Shown: positions 48,433 to 61,673 of the stretch, one piece after another
Layout of the letters: each line of letters starts with the position of its first letter
Numbering within the stretch: position 1 is the first letter of the stretch
From: Gammaproteobacteria bacterium
GTDB lineage: Bacteria > Pseudomonadota > Gammaproteobacteria > Chromatiales > Chromatiaceae
Direction of reading: 5' to 3'
DNA length: 64,000 nt
Assembly: GCA_020445255.1 (NCBI GenBank)
Contig: JAGRGY010000013.1
Location: forward strand, 70,939 to 134,938
Position numbers and translations under genes: made by a program
The notes under the pieces: generated by a model
Seen by the model: only the letters and a program-made list of their open reading frames with translations
Database searches by the model: none
Told to the model about the DNA's origin: nothing

Positions 48433-48448
48433 ATAAGATGCACCTTAT
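48433..48448 (-). promoter_or_regulatory. Inverted repeat upstream of potF
   Basis: ATAAG-N6-CTTAT forms an AT-rich palindrome 8 bases upstream of the potF ATG and overlaps the leader near the ribosome site. It may be a repressor site for the polyamine operon. No known consensus was matched with confidence. Confidence 0.35.
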
Positions 48449-48529
48449 ACGCGCTTTCGTCACCAATCTTTTTGCCGGTCGGCAGCCCATGCGGGCCATG
48501 GCGGCGACAAGCGGCCCCGACGCGATGAT

Positions 48530-49825
48530 TCAGGTGGGTTCGACACCACCGGCGGGGTGCGCCGGCTGCACCAGGACGGCGCGGAAGTCGTTGACGTTGG
48601 TCCGTGTCGGGCCGGTGACGACGGCGTCGCCGAGCGCACCGAAAAAGCCGTGGCCGTCGTTGGCGGCGAGCGACGCATGCGGGTTGATGCCGGCGGCCCA
48701 CGCCCGTGCCAGCGTGTCCGGCGCGACCAGCGCACCGGCGATCTCCTCGATGCCGTCGACGCCGTCGGTATCGCCGGCCAGCGCATGGATCCCGGGCACG
48801 CCGTCGAGCGCGATCGCCAGCGCCAGCAGAAACTCGACGTTGCGCCCGCCGCGCCCGTCGCCGCGCAGCGTGACCGTCGTCTCGCCACCCGACAGCAGCA
48901 CGCACGGCGGCCTGAACGGCATGCCGTGACGCGCGACCTGCAACGCGATGCCGGCCATGACCTTGCCCACCTCGCGCGCCTCGCCCTCGAGGCTGTCACC
49001 GAGGATGTGGGCGTCGATGCCGGCGTCGCGCGCGACCGCGGCGGCGGCCTCGAGCGCCATCTGCGGCGTCGCGATGAAGCGGGTGTCGACGCGCGCCAGG
49101 CGCGGGTCGTCGGGCTTGATGCTCTCCCCCTCACCGCTGTCGAGCAGCGCGCGTGCGGCGGTCGGCAGCGCGATGCGGTAGCGATCGACGATGGCCAGCG
49201 CGTCGGCGCAGGTGGTCGGATCGCCGACGCTCGGCCCGGACGCGATATCGATCGGGTCGTCGCCGGGCACGTCCGAGATCAACAGGTTGACCACGCGTGC
49301 CGGATGGCAGGCCGCGGCCAGCCGACCGCCCTTGACCGCCGACAGGTGACGGCGCACGCAATTCATCTCCGAGATCGACGCGCCGCAGCGCAGCAGTTCG
49401 CGGTTGACCGCCTGCTTGTCGTCCAGGGTCAGGCCGTCGAGCGGCAGCGGCAGCAGCGCCGAGCCGCCGCCGGAGATCAGGCAGATCACGAGGTCGTCGG
49501 CGGTCAGCCCGTCGACCAGCCCGAGCATGCGCCGCGCGGCCTCCAGGCCGGCCGCGTCCGGCACCGGGTGCGCGGCCTCGACGATCTCGATCGATTCACA
49601 CTCGACCCGGTAGCCATAGCGGGTGACGACCAGGCCTTCGAACGGCCAGCCCCAGTGCGTTTCGAGTGCGCGCGCCATCGCCGCCGACGCCTTGCCGGCG
49701 CCGATCACCAGCGTGCGCCCGGCCGGACGCTCCGGCAGGAAGTGCTGGATGCAGACGTCGGCCTGCGCCGACGCGATCGCGGCGTCGAACAGGCTTCTCA
49801 GGAGTATGTTGGGGTCGATCCGCAT
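48530..49825 (-). CDS. Glycerate 2-kinase (GckA/TtuD, MOFRL family)
   Basis: This 431-residue cytoplasmic enzyme phosphorylates D-glycerate to 2-phosphoglycerate. It has the DUF4147 domain (GAGKASAAMA, LISGGGSALLP, SDVPGDDPIDIASGPSVGDPT) and the MOFRL domain with LLSGGETTVTL and GDTDGVDG. It lies 106 bases upstream of potF on the same strand; a metabolic link with polyamine uptake is not obvious. Confidence 0.93.
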   Translation of the reverse strand: MRIDPNILLRSLFDAAIASAQADVCIQHFLPERPAGRTLVIGAGKASAAMARALETHWGWPFEGLVVTRYGYRVECESIEIVEAAHPVPDAAGLEAARRMLGLVDGLTADDLVICLISGGGSALLPLPLDGLTLDDKQAVNRELLRCGASISEMNCVRRHLSAVKGGRLAAACHPARVVNLLISDVPGDDPIDIASGPSVGDPTTCADALAIVDRYRIALPTAARALLDSGEGESIKPDDPRLARVDTRFIATPQMALEAAAAVARDAGIDAHILGDSLEGEAREVGKVMAGIALQVARHGMPFRPPCVLLSGGETTVTLRGDGRGGRNVEFLLALAIALDGVPGIHALAGDTDGVDGIEEIAGALVAPDTLARAWAAGINPHASLAANDGHGFFGALGDAVVTGPTRTNVNDFRAVLVQPAHPAGGVEPT

Positions 49826-49915
49826 GGCCGCAACGATAGCAAGCCCGAGCCATCGGAGTCGTCTGCCGATCCATTGCCGGCGGGCACATGGCGATGATCG
49901 CCGCTCACATCCGGA

Positions 49916-50611
49916 TCACGACGGCGACATTCGTCTTTCTCGATTGCCGGCGCCCTTCGCGAACACCAGCAGCAGCCCCGACCCGAACAGGTACAGGGCC
50001 GCCGGCAGCGGAACCGGGCTGCCGAGCGTCAGGTTGTCGATCCCGAAATAGCCGATCGACGTCGCACCGCCGTCCTCGAGCCCGAAATGGATCGAGCGGA
50101 TCAGATCCGGCGACGTGATGCCGAAGAACGCCATCGAGGCCGTGGTCGCCGTGTCCATGACGATGTCCTGCGTCGACCCGTCGCCGAACGTGACGAATGC
50201 ATGATAGGGCTCCGTCTCGATGCTGTTGAAGAACTCGAGGCCGACACCGTAGACGCCGTCCGCACTGCCGACCGACGTAGTCGTGAACGACAGCAGGAAC
50301 GAGCCGTTGCAGCCCGCGCAGTAGATGTTGCTGGCTGTCGAACCCGAACCGTCGCCCGCCGTCCCCACGTAATTGTTGTTGTCGAAGAACGTCGTGACGT
50401 AGTCGGTCTCGCCGACGACGGCGCTCATCGTCATATCGTCGGGTATGGAGGAATAACCCGGGGCCTCGTAGTCGTCGACGACCGACGTCGCCAGCGTGGC
50501 CTCGAATGTCGGGCGGCCGGCATAGACAGTGGCCGCATGCGCAGGTGCGGCGCCGAACACCGCGGCGATAGAAACGAGGGTAAAGACCCGATAGAAGTGA
50601 ATCTGATGCAT
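49916..50611 (-). CDS. PEP-CTERM-type exported protein (VPLPAA variant)
   Basis: This 231-residue protein has a signal peptide (FTLVSIAAVFGAAPAHA), a beta-rich extracellular domain (about 30-195) with a single CAGC pair, and a C-terminal sorting signal: VPLPAALYLFGSGLLLVFA followed by an Arg-rich tail. Such signals are processed by exosortases in bacteria that make exopolysaccharide. No exosortase is in the window. GGAGG precedes ATG 50611; the longer frame to 50695 is rejected. Confidence 0.85.
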   Translation of the reverse strand: MHQIHFYRVFTLVSIAAVFGAAPAHAATVYAGRPTFEATLATSVVDDYEAPGYSSIPDDMTMSAVVGETDYVTTFFDNNNYVGTAGDGSGSTASNIYCAGCNGSFLLSFTTTSVGSADGVYGVGLEFFNSIETEPYHAFVTFGDGSTQDIVMDTATTASMAFFGITSPDLIRSIHFGLEDGGATSIGYFGIDNLTLGSPVPLPAALYLFGSGLLLVFAKGAGNRERRMSPS

Positions 50612-50878
50612 GCCATCCTCCCCGGCGCGTCCGTCCCTGCCGTTTTTATCGATCCCTTTCCAATCCCGATTCTGGACCTGATTCCGCGAAACCAAAAAAA
50701 ATCAGGTCGCCTCCGCTGGAAGTGCGTTCCTGCAGTACCACGGGAGGGATCCCACCGACCCCGCCGTCAACACCCCTCCCGCGCCGTTGACCGAGTCGAC
50801 CGCAGCACGTAGCGTGGTCGCGACGCCTGTAACCTGCTGACCCCATGCCGCACGTGCAAGATTCCGTCGACAAAAGCC

Positions 50879-52333
50879 ATGCCTGACGGCATCACCGTAC
50901 TCGGATATGCGGTGCGTCCGCGCGCCGTCGCACTCTATCTGGGCCAGCTCGCGTTGATGCTGGCGGCGCTATCGTTCGTACCGCTCGCGGCATCACTGGC
51001 CCTCGGTCAGTATGCCTACAGTACGCGATTGGCGATCGTCGTGTTCGGCCTGCTGCTGGTCGCGCTCCCTGGACTGAGGATCAGGCCACCCGAGCGCATC
51101 CAGGTCAACGAGGCGCTGGTCGTCATCGCGCTGGCGTTCATCGCCTCGCCGGTGCTGATGAGTTATCCACTCGCCAGCGGCAACCTGCCGTTCGTCGACG
51201 TGCTGTTCGAAAGCGTATCGGCGATCACGACGACGGGCCTGTCGACGGCCGGCAGCATAGAACACCGTGCGCCGATGTTCCTGTTCCTGCGCTCGTGGAT
51301 GCAATGGTACGGCGGGCTCGGCATTGCCGTGCTGTCGGTCGCGCTGTTGATGGGCCACCAGGCCGCGGCGCGGCGCCTCGCCGAACCGGTCGAAAACGAG
51401 AACATCGCGACCACGGCGCGCACCCAGTCGCGCCAGCTGCTGCGCGTGTATGTCGCACTGACGGGGCTCGGCATCGCGCTGCTGTGGCTCACCACCGGCG
51501 ACGCGTTCACCGCCGTCACGCACATGCTGGCTACCTTGTCGACCGGCGGCTTCTCGACCTTCGACGCCAGCCTCGCCGCACTGCCGCGCAGCGCGGCCTG
51601 GGTCGTGACGCTGTTCGCGCTGCTCGGCGCCGTGCCGTTGCTGCTGCTGTTTCACGCCGCGGCCGGACGGCCGGGTGAGCTGCTGCGCGACGCCGAGGTG
51701 CGTGCGCTGGTCGGCTGCGTGGTCCTGTTGACCGGCCTGCTCGGCATCAGCCTGCACGCATCAACGGGTTCGGCCTGGAGCGACGCGCTGGCCGATGCCG
51801 CGCTGCTCGGCGTGTCCGCGCAGACCACGACCGGCTTTGCGGCGCTCGATGTGGCTTCGCTCGATCCGACCTCGAAGCTGCTGCTGATCCTCGGCATGCT
51901 GGTCGGCGGCGCCAGCGGTTCGACGGCAGGTGGCATCAAGCTGTTGCGCCTGCTGGTGTTCCTGCGCCTGCTGCAGTATTTCCTGCGCCGCACAACACTG
52001 CCGCCGCACGCCGTGATCGAACCGCGCCTCGGCGGCCGCGCCCTGCAGGCGGCCGACGTCGAACGCGCCACGTTGATCCTCGGCCTGTTCGCCGGCGTGC
52101 TCGGGCTCTCATGGCTCGCGTTCGTCGCGCACGGCCACGACGCACTCGACGCGCTGTTCGAGGTGACGTCGGCGCTGTCGACGGTCGGCCTGTCGACCGG
52201 CATCAGCGCGCCGGATCTGGCACCACTCCTTAAACTGCTGCTGTGCGTCGACATGCTGCTGGGCCGCCTGGAGATCCTCGCATTGCTGGTGCTACTCTAC
52301 CCGCGCACCTGGATCGGCAGGCGGGCCTCCTGA
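50879..52333 (+). CDS. trkH: TrkH-family potassium channel subunit
   Basis: This 484-residue membrane protein has the four-fold repeated M1-P-M2 plan of TrkH/KtrB with selectivity-filter glycines (SAITTTGLSTAG, LATLSTGGFSTF, SAQTTTGFAAL, SALSTVGLSTG). It imports K+ and requires an RCK partner, which is the next gene (1 base away). It is divergent from the PEP-CTERM gene and directly upstream of the N-ATPase operon. Confidence 0.95.
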   Translation: MPDGITVLGYAVRPRAVALYLGQLALMLAALSFVPLAASLALGQYAYSTRLAIVVFGLLLVALPGLRIRPPERIQVNEALVVIALAFIASPVLMSYPLASGNLPFVDVLFESVSAITTTGLSTAGSIEHRAPMFLFLRSWMQWYGGLGIAVLSVALLMGHQAAARRLAEPVENENIATTARTQSRQLLRVYVALTGLGIALLWLTTGDAFTAVTHMLATLSTGGFSTFDASLAALPRSAAWVVTLFALLGAVPLLLLFHAAAGRPGELLRDAEVRALVGCVVLLTGLLGISLHASTGSAWSDALADAALLGVSAQTTTGFAALDVASLDPTSKLLLILGMLVGGASGSTAGGIKLLRLLVFLRLLQYFLRRTTLPPHAVIEPRLGGRALQAADVERATLILGLFAGVLGLSWLAFVAHGHDALDALFEVTSALSTVGLSTGISAPDLAPLLKLLLCVDMLLGRLEILALLVLLYPRTWIGRRAS

Positions 52334-52334
52334 C

Positions 52335-54958
<2,624 letters not shown>

Positions 54959-54962
<4 letters not shown>

Positions 54963-55243
54963 CTGCGAATGATGGCCGACACGACCTGCTTCGGCACGTG
55001 GAGCAGGATGCCCGGCGACTGCGAAAGGCCGCCGGCGAACGCGACAGCCTGCTGGTGCAGACGGTGTACCTCGGCACACTCGGACTGGTGTTCGTGCTGC
55101 CGGTGATCGGGGCCGCCTACCTCGGACACTGGCTGGACGGCATGATCGCCGGGTACTCGATGCGCTGGACGCTGAGCCTGATCGCGCTCGGCCTGGTCGT
55201 CGGCGCATTCAACGTCTATTTCCTCATCCGCAGCCGGGATTGA
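54959..55243 (+). CDS. atpQ: N-ATPase accessory protein AtpQ (AtpI-like)
   Basis: This 94-residue protein has a charged N-terminus and two membrane helices (VYLGTLGLVFVLPVIGAAYLG and LSLIALGLVVGAFNVYFLI), matching AtpQ/ATPase_gene1 of N-ATPases. It may help assembly of the c ring. The expected companion AtpR is not found: only 9 bases separate this gene from the a subunit. The GTG start overlaps the epsilon stop. Confidence 0.88.
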
Positions 55244-55252
55244 GACAACGCG

Positions 55253-55948
55253 ATGCCACAGGAAGAGATCTTCGCCCACACGCTCGTCCAGCTCGGGCCG
55301 CTCGCAATCCGCGACAGCCTGGCGACGACCTGGCTGATCACACTCGTTCTTTGGCTTGCGTGCACGCTGCTCGTTCGCCACCTGAGCGATGCCCCCGGCA
55401 TGCTGCAGACAGCGGTCGAGGGTATCGTCGTCGGGATCGAAGACGCAATCCGCCAGGTGTTGCCCGATGACGTCGCGCGCGTGCTGCCGTTCATCATGAC
55501 GCTGTGGATCTTCCTGGTCGTTGCCAACCTCGCCGGCCTGATCCCCGGCCTGCACTCGCCGACCCGCGATCCGTCGGCGACCGCGGCGCTTGCGCTGCTG
55601 GTGTTCCTGTCGGTGCACTGGTTCGGCATCCGCTCGCAGGGCCTGCGCAACTATCTCAAGCACTACCTGACACCGTCTCCGATCCTGCTGCCGTTTCACA
55701 TCGTCAGCGAGATATCTCGCACACTGGCACTGGCGGTGCGCCTGTTCGGCAACATGATGAGCCTGGAACTCGTCGCGCTGCTGCTGGTCTGGATCGCCGG
55801 CCTGCTGGTACCCATTCCAATCCTGATGCTGCACATCGTCGAGGCGCTGGTGCAGGCTTACATATTCGGCATGCTCGCGCTGGTCTACATCGCCAGCGCG
55901 ATCCAGACCCGGCAGCCGGAGACGGCAAAGCCTTCGAACGAGGAGTAG
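55253..55948 (+). CDS. atpB: N-type ATPase a subunit
   Basis: This 231-residue membrane stator subunit carries the essential Arg in RTLALAVRLFGNMMS and the family C-terminal helix (HIVEALVQAYIFGMLALVYIA). It forms the ion half-channels with the c ring. Confidence 0.95.
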   Translation: MPQEEIFAHTLVQLGPLAIRDSLATTWLITLVLWLACTLLVRHLSDAPGMLQTAVEGIVVGIEDAIRQVLPDDVARVLPFIMTLWIFLVVANLAGLIPGLHSPTRDPSATAALALLVFLSVHWFGIRSQGLRNYLKHYLTPSPILLPFHIVSEISRTLALAVRLFGNMMSLELVALLLVWIAGLLVPIPILMLHIVEALVQAYIFGMLALVYIASAIQTRQPETAKPSNEE

Positions 55949-56218
<270 letters not shown>

Positions 56219-56228
56219 GACACCGGCG

Positions 56229-56966
56229 ATGGGCTTCGACTGGTCGACGTTCGTCCTCGAGATCGTCAACTTCCTGATCCTGGTATGGATCCTGAAGCGG
56301 CTGCTGTATGTGCCGGTCATGGCCGCGATCGAGCGTCGACGGCAGAAGGTGGCCGCGGTGCTGGCGGAGGCCGACGCCGGCCGGGACGAGGCGGAACGTC
56401 TGCGCGCCGAGTACGAATCGCGGCGTGAGGACTGGGATCGCGAACGCACCGCCGCGCGTGCCGACCTCGAACAGACGCTGAATGCCGAACGTGAACGTCG
56501 TATCGCCGACATCGATGCCGAGATCGCGCGGCGCCGCGAGCAGGCCGCGATCGTGGACCGCCGTGAGCGAGACGAGGCTCAGCGGCACACCGAACAGCAG
56601 GCGCTCGCACTCGCGGCGGGTTTCGGCGCCCGTCTATTGGGCCGTATCGCCGACCCGGCGCTCGAACGGCAACTGGTCGACCTCTTCGTCGCCGACCTTG
56701 GTGGTCTGCCGGATGGCGAACGTCGGACATTCGCCGCCAACATGGGCAAGGGCGGCGAGGTGCGCATCACCAGCGCCTGGTCGCTGGACCCGGTGCAGCG
56801 CGCCGCAGTCGAGGACGCGCTCGCAGACGCTGCCGACGGCCCGCTGACCTTCAGCTACGCCGAGGACCCCGAGCTGATTGCCGGGCTGCGCGTCGATGCC
56901 GGCGCGCTGGTCATGCGCGCCAATCTGCGCGACGAGCTGCAGTTCTTCGCAGCGGCCGGCCGATGA
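56229..56966 (+). CDS. atpF: N-type ATPase long b subunit with delta-like C-terminus
   Basis: This 245-residue stator subunit has an N-terminal membrane helix, a long Arg/Glu-rich coiled coil (about 35-140) and a C-terminal part (about 165-245) resembling F-ATPase delta ([37 protein letters not shown]). It probably replaces the missing delta subunit. It overlaps alpha by 4 bases. Confidence 0.92.
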   Translation: MGFDWSTFVLEIVNFLILVWILKRLLYVPVMAAIERRRQKVAAVLAEADAGRDEAERLRAEYESRREDWDRERTAARADLEQTLNAERERRIADIDAEIARRREQAAIVDRRERDEAQRHTEQQALALAAGFGARLLGRIADPALERQLVDLFVADLGGLPDGERRTFAANMGKGGEVRITSAWSLDPVQRAAVEDALADAADGPLTFSYAEDPELIAGLRVDAGALVMRANLRDELQFFAAAGR

Positions 56967-58468
56967 ACGGCGACGACCCGACCGCGGATACGCCGCTTGC
57001 GCGCGTCGCCGCCCAGTTGGCAGGCTACGCGCCACGACTGCGGATCAGCGAACAGGGCGCCGTGGTGTCGGTCGGCGACGGCATCGCGTGGATCCGCGGT
57101 CTGCCGTCGGCCGCGGTCGACGAGGTCCTTGAATTCAGCGACGGCAGCCGGGGCGCGGTGTTCGACCTCGCGTACGACATGGTCGGCGCCGTGCTGCTGC
57201 ATCAGACCGATGCATTGACCGCCGGCACTTCGGTGGCACTGACCGGCCGTCAGATCGACATCCCGGCAGGCGACGAACTGCTGGGCCGCGTGATCGACCC
57301 GCTCGGCATTCCACTGGACGGCCACCCGTCGCCCGAATGCCGCGCCCGGCAACCGCTCGATGCACCGTCACCGCCGATGATCCGGCGCGACTTCGTTCAC
57401 GAACCGCTGTACACCGGCATCAAGATCATCGACAGCATGATCCCGATCGGACGCGGCCAGCGCCAACTGATCGTCGGTGACAAGGGTCTCGGCCGCAGTG
57501 CAATCGGCATCGACACGGTGCTGAATCAGAAGGACACCGGCGTACGCTGCGTCTACGTACTCGTCGGTCAGCGCCGCTCGTCCATCCTGACGACGATCAA
57601 CGTCCTGCGCGATCACGGCGCGATGGATTACACAACGCTGGTCGTTGGCGACGCCAGCGCATTGCCGGGGCTGAAATACCTCGCGCCCTATGCCGGCTGC
57701 GCGGTCGCCGAACACTGGATGACGCGCGGCCACGACACGCTGGTTGTTTACGATGACCTGAGCACGCACGCACAGGCCTATCGCGAGCTGTCGTTGCTGC
57801 TGCGCCGCCCGCCCGGCCGCGAGGCCTACCCCGGCGACATCTTTTTCCTGCATGCCAAACTGCTCGAGCGCTCGACCTGCCTCACCGCAAACGAGGGCGG
57901 TGGCAGCATGACCGCGCTGGCTATCGTCGACACCCGCCTCGGCGAGATCGCGTCGTACATCCCGACCAATCTGATCTCGATAACGGACGGTCAGATCTAT
58001 CTCGATCAGGGCCTGTTCTCTGCCGGCTTCCTGCCGGCAATCGACATCGCGCGCTCGGTGTCGCGCATCGGCGGCAAGGCGCAGCCGCCGGCGATCAAGC
58101 GCGAGGCCGGGCGCATGAAGCTCGACTACCTGCAGTTCCTCGACCTCGAGGTCTTCACGCGCTTCGGCGCTCGCCTCGAGGCCGGCATGGAACGCCAGTT
58201 GAAACGTGGTGCGGTGCTGCGCGAGCTGCTGCGCCAGGAGCGCCTCGACCCGCTGCCGATCCGTTTCCAGCTGGCCTGGCTGGTGGCGTTCAACGCGGGT
58301 CTGTTCGACGGCGTCGACGCCGATGCACTGCCGCGGGCGCTCGCCGTTCTGTGTCGCGCGGTCGACGCGTCGCCGCTGCGCCTCGACGATGCACGCGACG
58401 ACTGGGTCACACTGGTGAGCGGCGCGCTCGCGCACGGCACGGAACAGCACGATGAGCCGGCGGCATAG
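56963..58468 (+). CDS. atpA: N-type ATPase alpha subunit with altered P-loop
   Basis: This 501-residue subunit has the alpha architecture, but the P-loop of the non-catalytic site reads GDKGLGRS (172-179) instead of GDRQTGKT, so the nucleotide-binding Lys is Arg178. Other regions ([39 protein letters not shown]) are conserved. It overlaps gamma by 17 bases. Confidence 0.95.
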   Translation: MNGDDPTADTPLARVAAQLAGYAPRLRISEQGAVVSVGDGIAWIRGLPSAAVDEVLEFSDGSRGAVFDLAYDMVGAVLLHQTDALTAGTSVALTGRQIDIPAGDELLGRVIDPLGIPLDGHPSPECRARQPLDAPSPPMIRRDFVHEPLYTGIKIIDSMIPIGRGQRQLIVGDKGLGRSAIGIDTVLNQKDTGVRCVYVLVGQRRSSILTTINVLRDHGAMDYTTLVVGDASALPGLKYLAPYAGCAVAEHWMTRGHDTLVVYDDLSTHAQAYRELSLLLRRPPGREAYPGDIFFLHAKLLERSTCLTANEGGGSMTALAIVDTRLGEIASYIPTNLISITDGQIYLDQGLFSAGFLPAIDIARSVSRIGGKAQPPAIKREAGRMKLDYLQFLDLEVFTRFGARLEAGMERQLKRGAVLRELLRQERLDPLPIRFQLAWLVAFNAGLFDGVDADALPRALAVLCRAVDASPLRLDDARDDWVTLVSGALAHGTEQHDEPAA

Positions 58469-59312
58469 TATCGACACCCGTATCAGCGCGCTCGGCGACA
58501 TCGGCAAGATCGTGCGCGCGATGAAGAACCTTTCCTACATGGAGACACGCAAGCTCGCCCGTTTCATCGAGGCACAGCAACTGGTCGTCGACGGCATCGA
58601 TTCCGCCGCACACGATCTTCTCGACCACCACGCCGCATTGCTTGAGCCGCCGCCGCAGGCGCCGGCACCGGCGCTGTGCGTCCTGATCGGCGCCGAGCGA
58701 GGATTCTGCGGCGGCTTCAACGACGGCGTGCGCGACGCACTCGACGCGTGCACGTCGAAAGACGGCCCGGCGCACCTGATCGTCGTCGGCAGCCGCCTGG
58801 CCGCATCGCTGGTGGGCGACGCGCGCGTCGTCGACAACCTTGCCGGCGCGTCGGTGGTCGAGGAAGTTCCGACCGTGCTGAGCCTGCTGGTGCAGAGCCT
58901 GGACGCCATCAACGCCCGCTTCGGCACGCTGAACGTCGACGTCGTGCACTGGGACGCCGCGACGGACAGCGTGCAGAGGGTACGCGTGCTGCCGCCGTTC
59001 CGGCGCGACCGCAACGCCGTGACGTCACGCCACCCCTACCCGCCCCGCCTGAACCTGGCGCCGGCGCATTTCCTCGCGCAGCTGGTCGAGCACTACCTGT
59101 TCGCGACGCTGCACGCACTGCTGTACGGCTCGCTGCAGGCCGAACACCAGCAGCGCATCCGCCACCTCGAGGGCGCCCTTGGGCGCATCGACGAGCGCGT
59201 GCGGGACCTGACGCTGACCCGCAATACCGTGCGCCAGGAGGAGATCACCGAGGAGATCGAGCTGATCCTGCTCAACCGCGGCGACGACAACGCACGGCCC
59301 CCGGCCAACTGA
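58452..59312 (+). CDS. atpG: N-type ATPase gamma subunit
   Basis: This 286-residue central-shaft protein has long N- and C-terminal helices ([19 protein letters not shown] and the C-terminal [15 protein letters not shown]) around a Rossmann-like middle ([17 protein letters not shown]). It is the last gene of the N-ATPase operon. Confidence 0.94.
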   Translation: MSRRHSIDTRISALGDIGKIVRAMKNLSYMETRKLARFIEAQQLVVDGIDSAAHDLLDHHAALLEPPPQAPAPALCVLIGAERGFCGGFNDGVRDALDACTSKDGPAHLIVVGSRLAASLVGDARVVDNLAGASVVEEVPTVLSLLVQSLDAINARFGTLNVDVVHWDAATDSVQRVRVLPPFRRDRNAVTSRHPYPPRLNLAPAHFLAQLVEHYLFATLHALLYGSLQAEHQQRIRHLEGALGRIDERVRDLTLTRNTVRQEEITEEIELILLNRGDDNARPPAN

Positions 59313-59485
59313 GCGATCGCCGGCAGCTCGCCGCCGGACGGCACCCCCCGCCCAACGTCACCCGGCCACCTCTGCAAAGATTACGAAACGGCAACGAAAC
59401 CGAGCCGTGGACGGGTATAGGCTTCCATCCGAAGTAACGACCGCGGCATGCCGCGGCGCTGGATTTGCTGCCTCGGGAGGCTGCC

Positions 59486-59944
59486 GTGATCGACCTTGCC
59501 CATATCCACCCCATGCTGGTCCATTTTCCGCTGGCCCTGTTGCCGGTCGCGCTGACCACACAGCTCGTCGTGCTGTTGCGTGGTGGCCGGCTGTTCGACC
59601 GCTCGTGCGGGGCGAACGCGGCGATCGTGCTGATCGTCGTCACCGCCGCTACCGCGATCGTCGCGGCAGTGTTCGGCGACGTCGCGCTGGACACGGCCGT
59701 TTCCGTCGGGGTGCCGACGGTGAAACTCGAAGCGCACGAGGAACTGGGTCAACTCAGTGCCGTGGTGCTGATCGGACTGGCATTGATCAATGGCTGGTTC
59801 TACCGCCGCGGTCCATCCGGCCCGGGCATTTCGTGGGCCAGCCTCGCAGCGGGAGTCGCCGTCCTGGCGGTGTTGCTGACCACGGCGTGGTTTGGCGGCC
59901 ACCTGGTCTACGACCTCGGTGTCAACGTCGCGCCACCTTCGTGA
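59486..59944 (+). CDS. DUF2231-type four-helix membrane protein
   Basis: This 152-residue protein has four membrane helices and begins with the DUF2231 motif IHPMLVHFPLALLPVAL. His residues within helices suggest a haem or metal site. GGGAGG lies 5 bases before the GTG at 59486, so the longer TTG start is rejected. Function unknown. Confidence 0.82.
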   Translation: MIDLAHIHPMLVHFPLALLPVALTTQLVVLLRGGRLFDRSCGANAAIVLIVVTAATAIVAAVFGDVALDTAVSVGVPTVKLEAHEELGQLSAVVLIGLALINGWFYRRGPSGPGISWASLAAGVAVLAVLLTTAWFGGHLVYDLGVNVAPPS

Positions 59945-60211
59945 TGCCCGCGCCGACCGAACCCGCAATGCGGCACGAATCGGCGGCAACAATCAACCGC
60001 AAGGTCCGGGGCCGCCGGTCTTTGTGACGGGCACGATCGCGCTGGGTCGCGCGTCAACCGCCCCACCGCGCTGACCAGCCCACCCTGTCCCCCCACCCGC
60101 GATGTCGGTGGCAAGTGCCGACGTGCGCCCTATACTCGACGGATACCGGCTAAACGAAGAGTCCCTGAACCAGCCGCGCACCGCTGCGCCGACTGAAACC
60201 GGGAGGTGAAA

Positions 60212-61579
60212 ATGTCCACCGCTGCGACGCACCGGCACGCGAAACGCGCGGTCCTGCGCGGCACTCTCGTGGCGGCCTGGATGGTCATCGTCGCCCACGC
60301 GCATGCCTTCGAGCAGCACACCGCTCACGGCGGTCCGATCAAGGGCCTCGCGCTGTCGCCGGACGGTCGCTGGCTGGTCAGCACCAGCTTCGACTACACG
60401 GCGGTGCTGTGGTCGCTGCCTGCGCTCGATGAACGCCGGCGCCTGGTCGGTCACGAGGCCGCGGTCAATGCCGCGGCGTTCTCGCCCGACGGCCAGCTGT
60501 TGGCCACAGCCGGCGACGATGCACGTATCCGTATCTGGCGTCTCGCCGAGTTGCTCGACGACCGCCGTGAACCCGAGCCCCGGGTACTCGACGGCCACAC
60601 CGCCAAGGTCGTCCACCTCGCGTTCTCGCCCGACGGCATGACGCTCGCGTCGAGCAGCTGGGATCACCGCATCGGCCTGTGGTCGGTACCGGACCTCAGG
60701 CTGCGCACTTTCCTGGTCGGTCACGACGGCCCGGTCAACGTGAGCCAGTTCAGCGACGACGGCGCGTCGCTTTACAGCGCCGGTGCCGACGGGCACATCC
60801 GGCTCTGGTCGGTCATCGACGGCCGCCAGCTGACAAGCCTGACCAATCACGGCTGGGGCATCACGGTGATGGCGGTCGACGAGGCACGCGACCTGCTCGT
60901 CTACGGCGCCTCGGACGGCGCGATGCGGTCACGCTCGCTGAGCGGCACGCGACCCGCGGTCGACTATGTCGTCGAAGGCAAGCCGGTGCTGGCGCTGAAC
61001 GAGGACCGCGCGACCGGACAACTCGCATTCGGCAGTTCCGACGGCCGCGTCGTCATCGTCGATTCCGCCACAGCCGGGATCGTGCACGACTTCCACGCGA
61101 CGAGCGGACCGGTATGGGCGCTGACCCAGCTGCCGGGCGCCGCGTCACTGGTGTTCGCCGGCCTCGACGACCACATCACCCGCATCCCGCTGGGCGACGG
61201 GGTCCAGGATGCCGACGACCCCGCCTCCGCCCGACGCTTCCACCCGGTGCGCAAGCTCAGCAACGGCGAACGCCAGTTCGCGCGCAAGTGCAGCATCTGT
61301 CATTCGCTGGACAGCAGTGACCGGCGACGCGCCGGCCCCAGCCTGCGCGGCATTTTCGGCAGAAGGGCGGGCAGCATCGACGACTACCCCTATTCGCCCG
61401 CGCTGGCGCATGCCGACGTGGTGTGGGACGAACAGACCATCGACGCACTGTTCCGCGACGGACCACAGGTCGTCACACCCGGATCGAAGATGCCGTTGCA
61501 GCGCATCACCGACAGCCGCGACCGACACGACCTGATCGAGTTTCTCAAGACCGCGACCGGCACACCGACGACGAACTGA
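60212..61579 (+). CDS. Periplasmic WD40-cytochrome c fusion
   Basis: This 455-residue protein has a signal peptide (about 1-37, ending HAHA), about seven WD40 blades (HGGPIKGLALSPDGRWLVS, HEAAVNAAAFSPDGQLLATA and others, about 38-335) and a C-terminal class I cytochrome c domain with C360-SI-C363-H364, GPSLRGIFGR and a Met ligand in PGSKMPLQ. GGGAGG precedes ATG 60212. A scaffold that docks an electron carrier to a partner is likely; the partner is unknown. Confidence 0.93.
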   Translation: MSTAATHRHAKRAVLRGTLVAAWMVIVAHAHAFEQHTAHGGPIKGLALSPDGRWLVSTSFDYTAVLWSLPALDERRRLVGHEAAVNAAAFSPDGQLLATAGDDARIRIWRLAELLDDRREPEPRVLDGHTAKVVHLAFSPDGMTLASSSWDHRIGLWSVPDLRLRTFLVGHDGPVNVSQFSDDGASLYSAGADGHIRLWSVIDGRQLTSLTNHGWGITVMAVDEARDLLVYGASDGAMRSRSLSGTRPAVDYVVEGKPVLALNEDRATGQLAFGSSDGRVVIVDSATAGIVHDFHATSGPVWALTQLPGAASLVFAGLDDHITRIPLGDGVQDADDPASARRFHPVRKLSNGERQFARKCSICHSLDSSDRRRAGPSLRGIFGRRAGSIDDYPYSPALAHADVVWDEQTIDALFRDGPQVVTPGSKMPLQRITDSRDRHDLIEFLKTATGTPTTN

Positions 61580-61673
61580 TCGTCGGCGGGCGCGGCACGG
61601 CAGCATACCCCGCACGCATGCCGGCACCCCGGACCAGGCAAGCACCGGACGGGTACCAAGGCAGGAGGCACAC

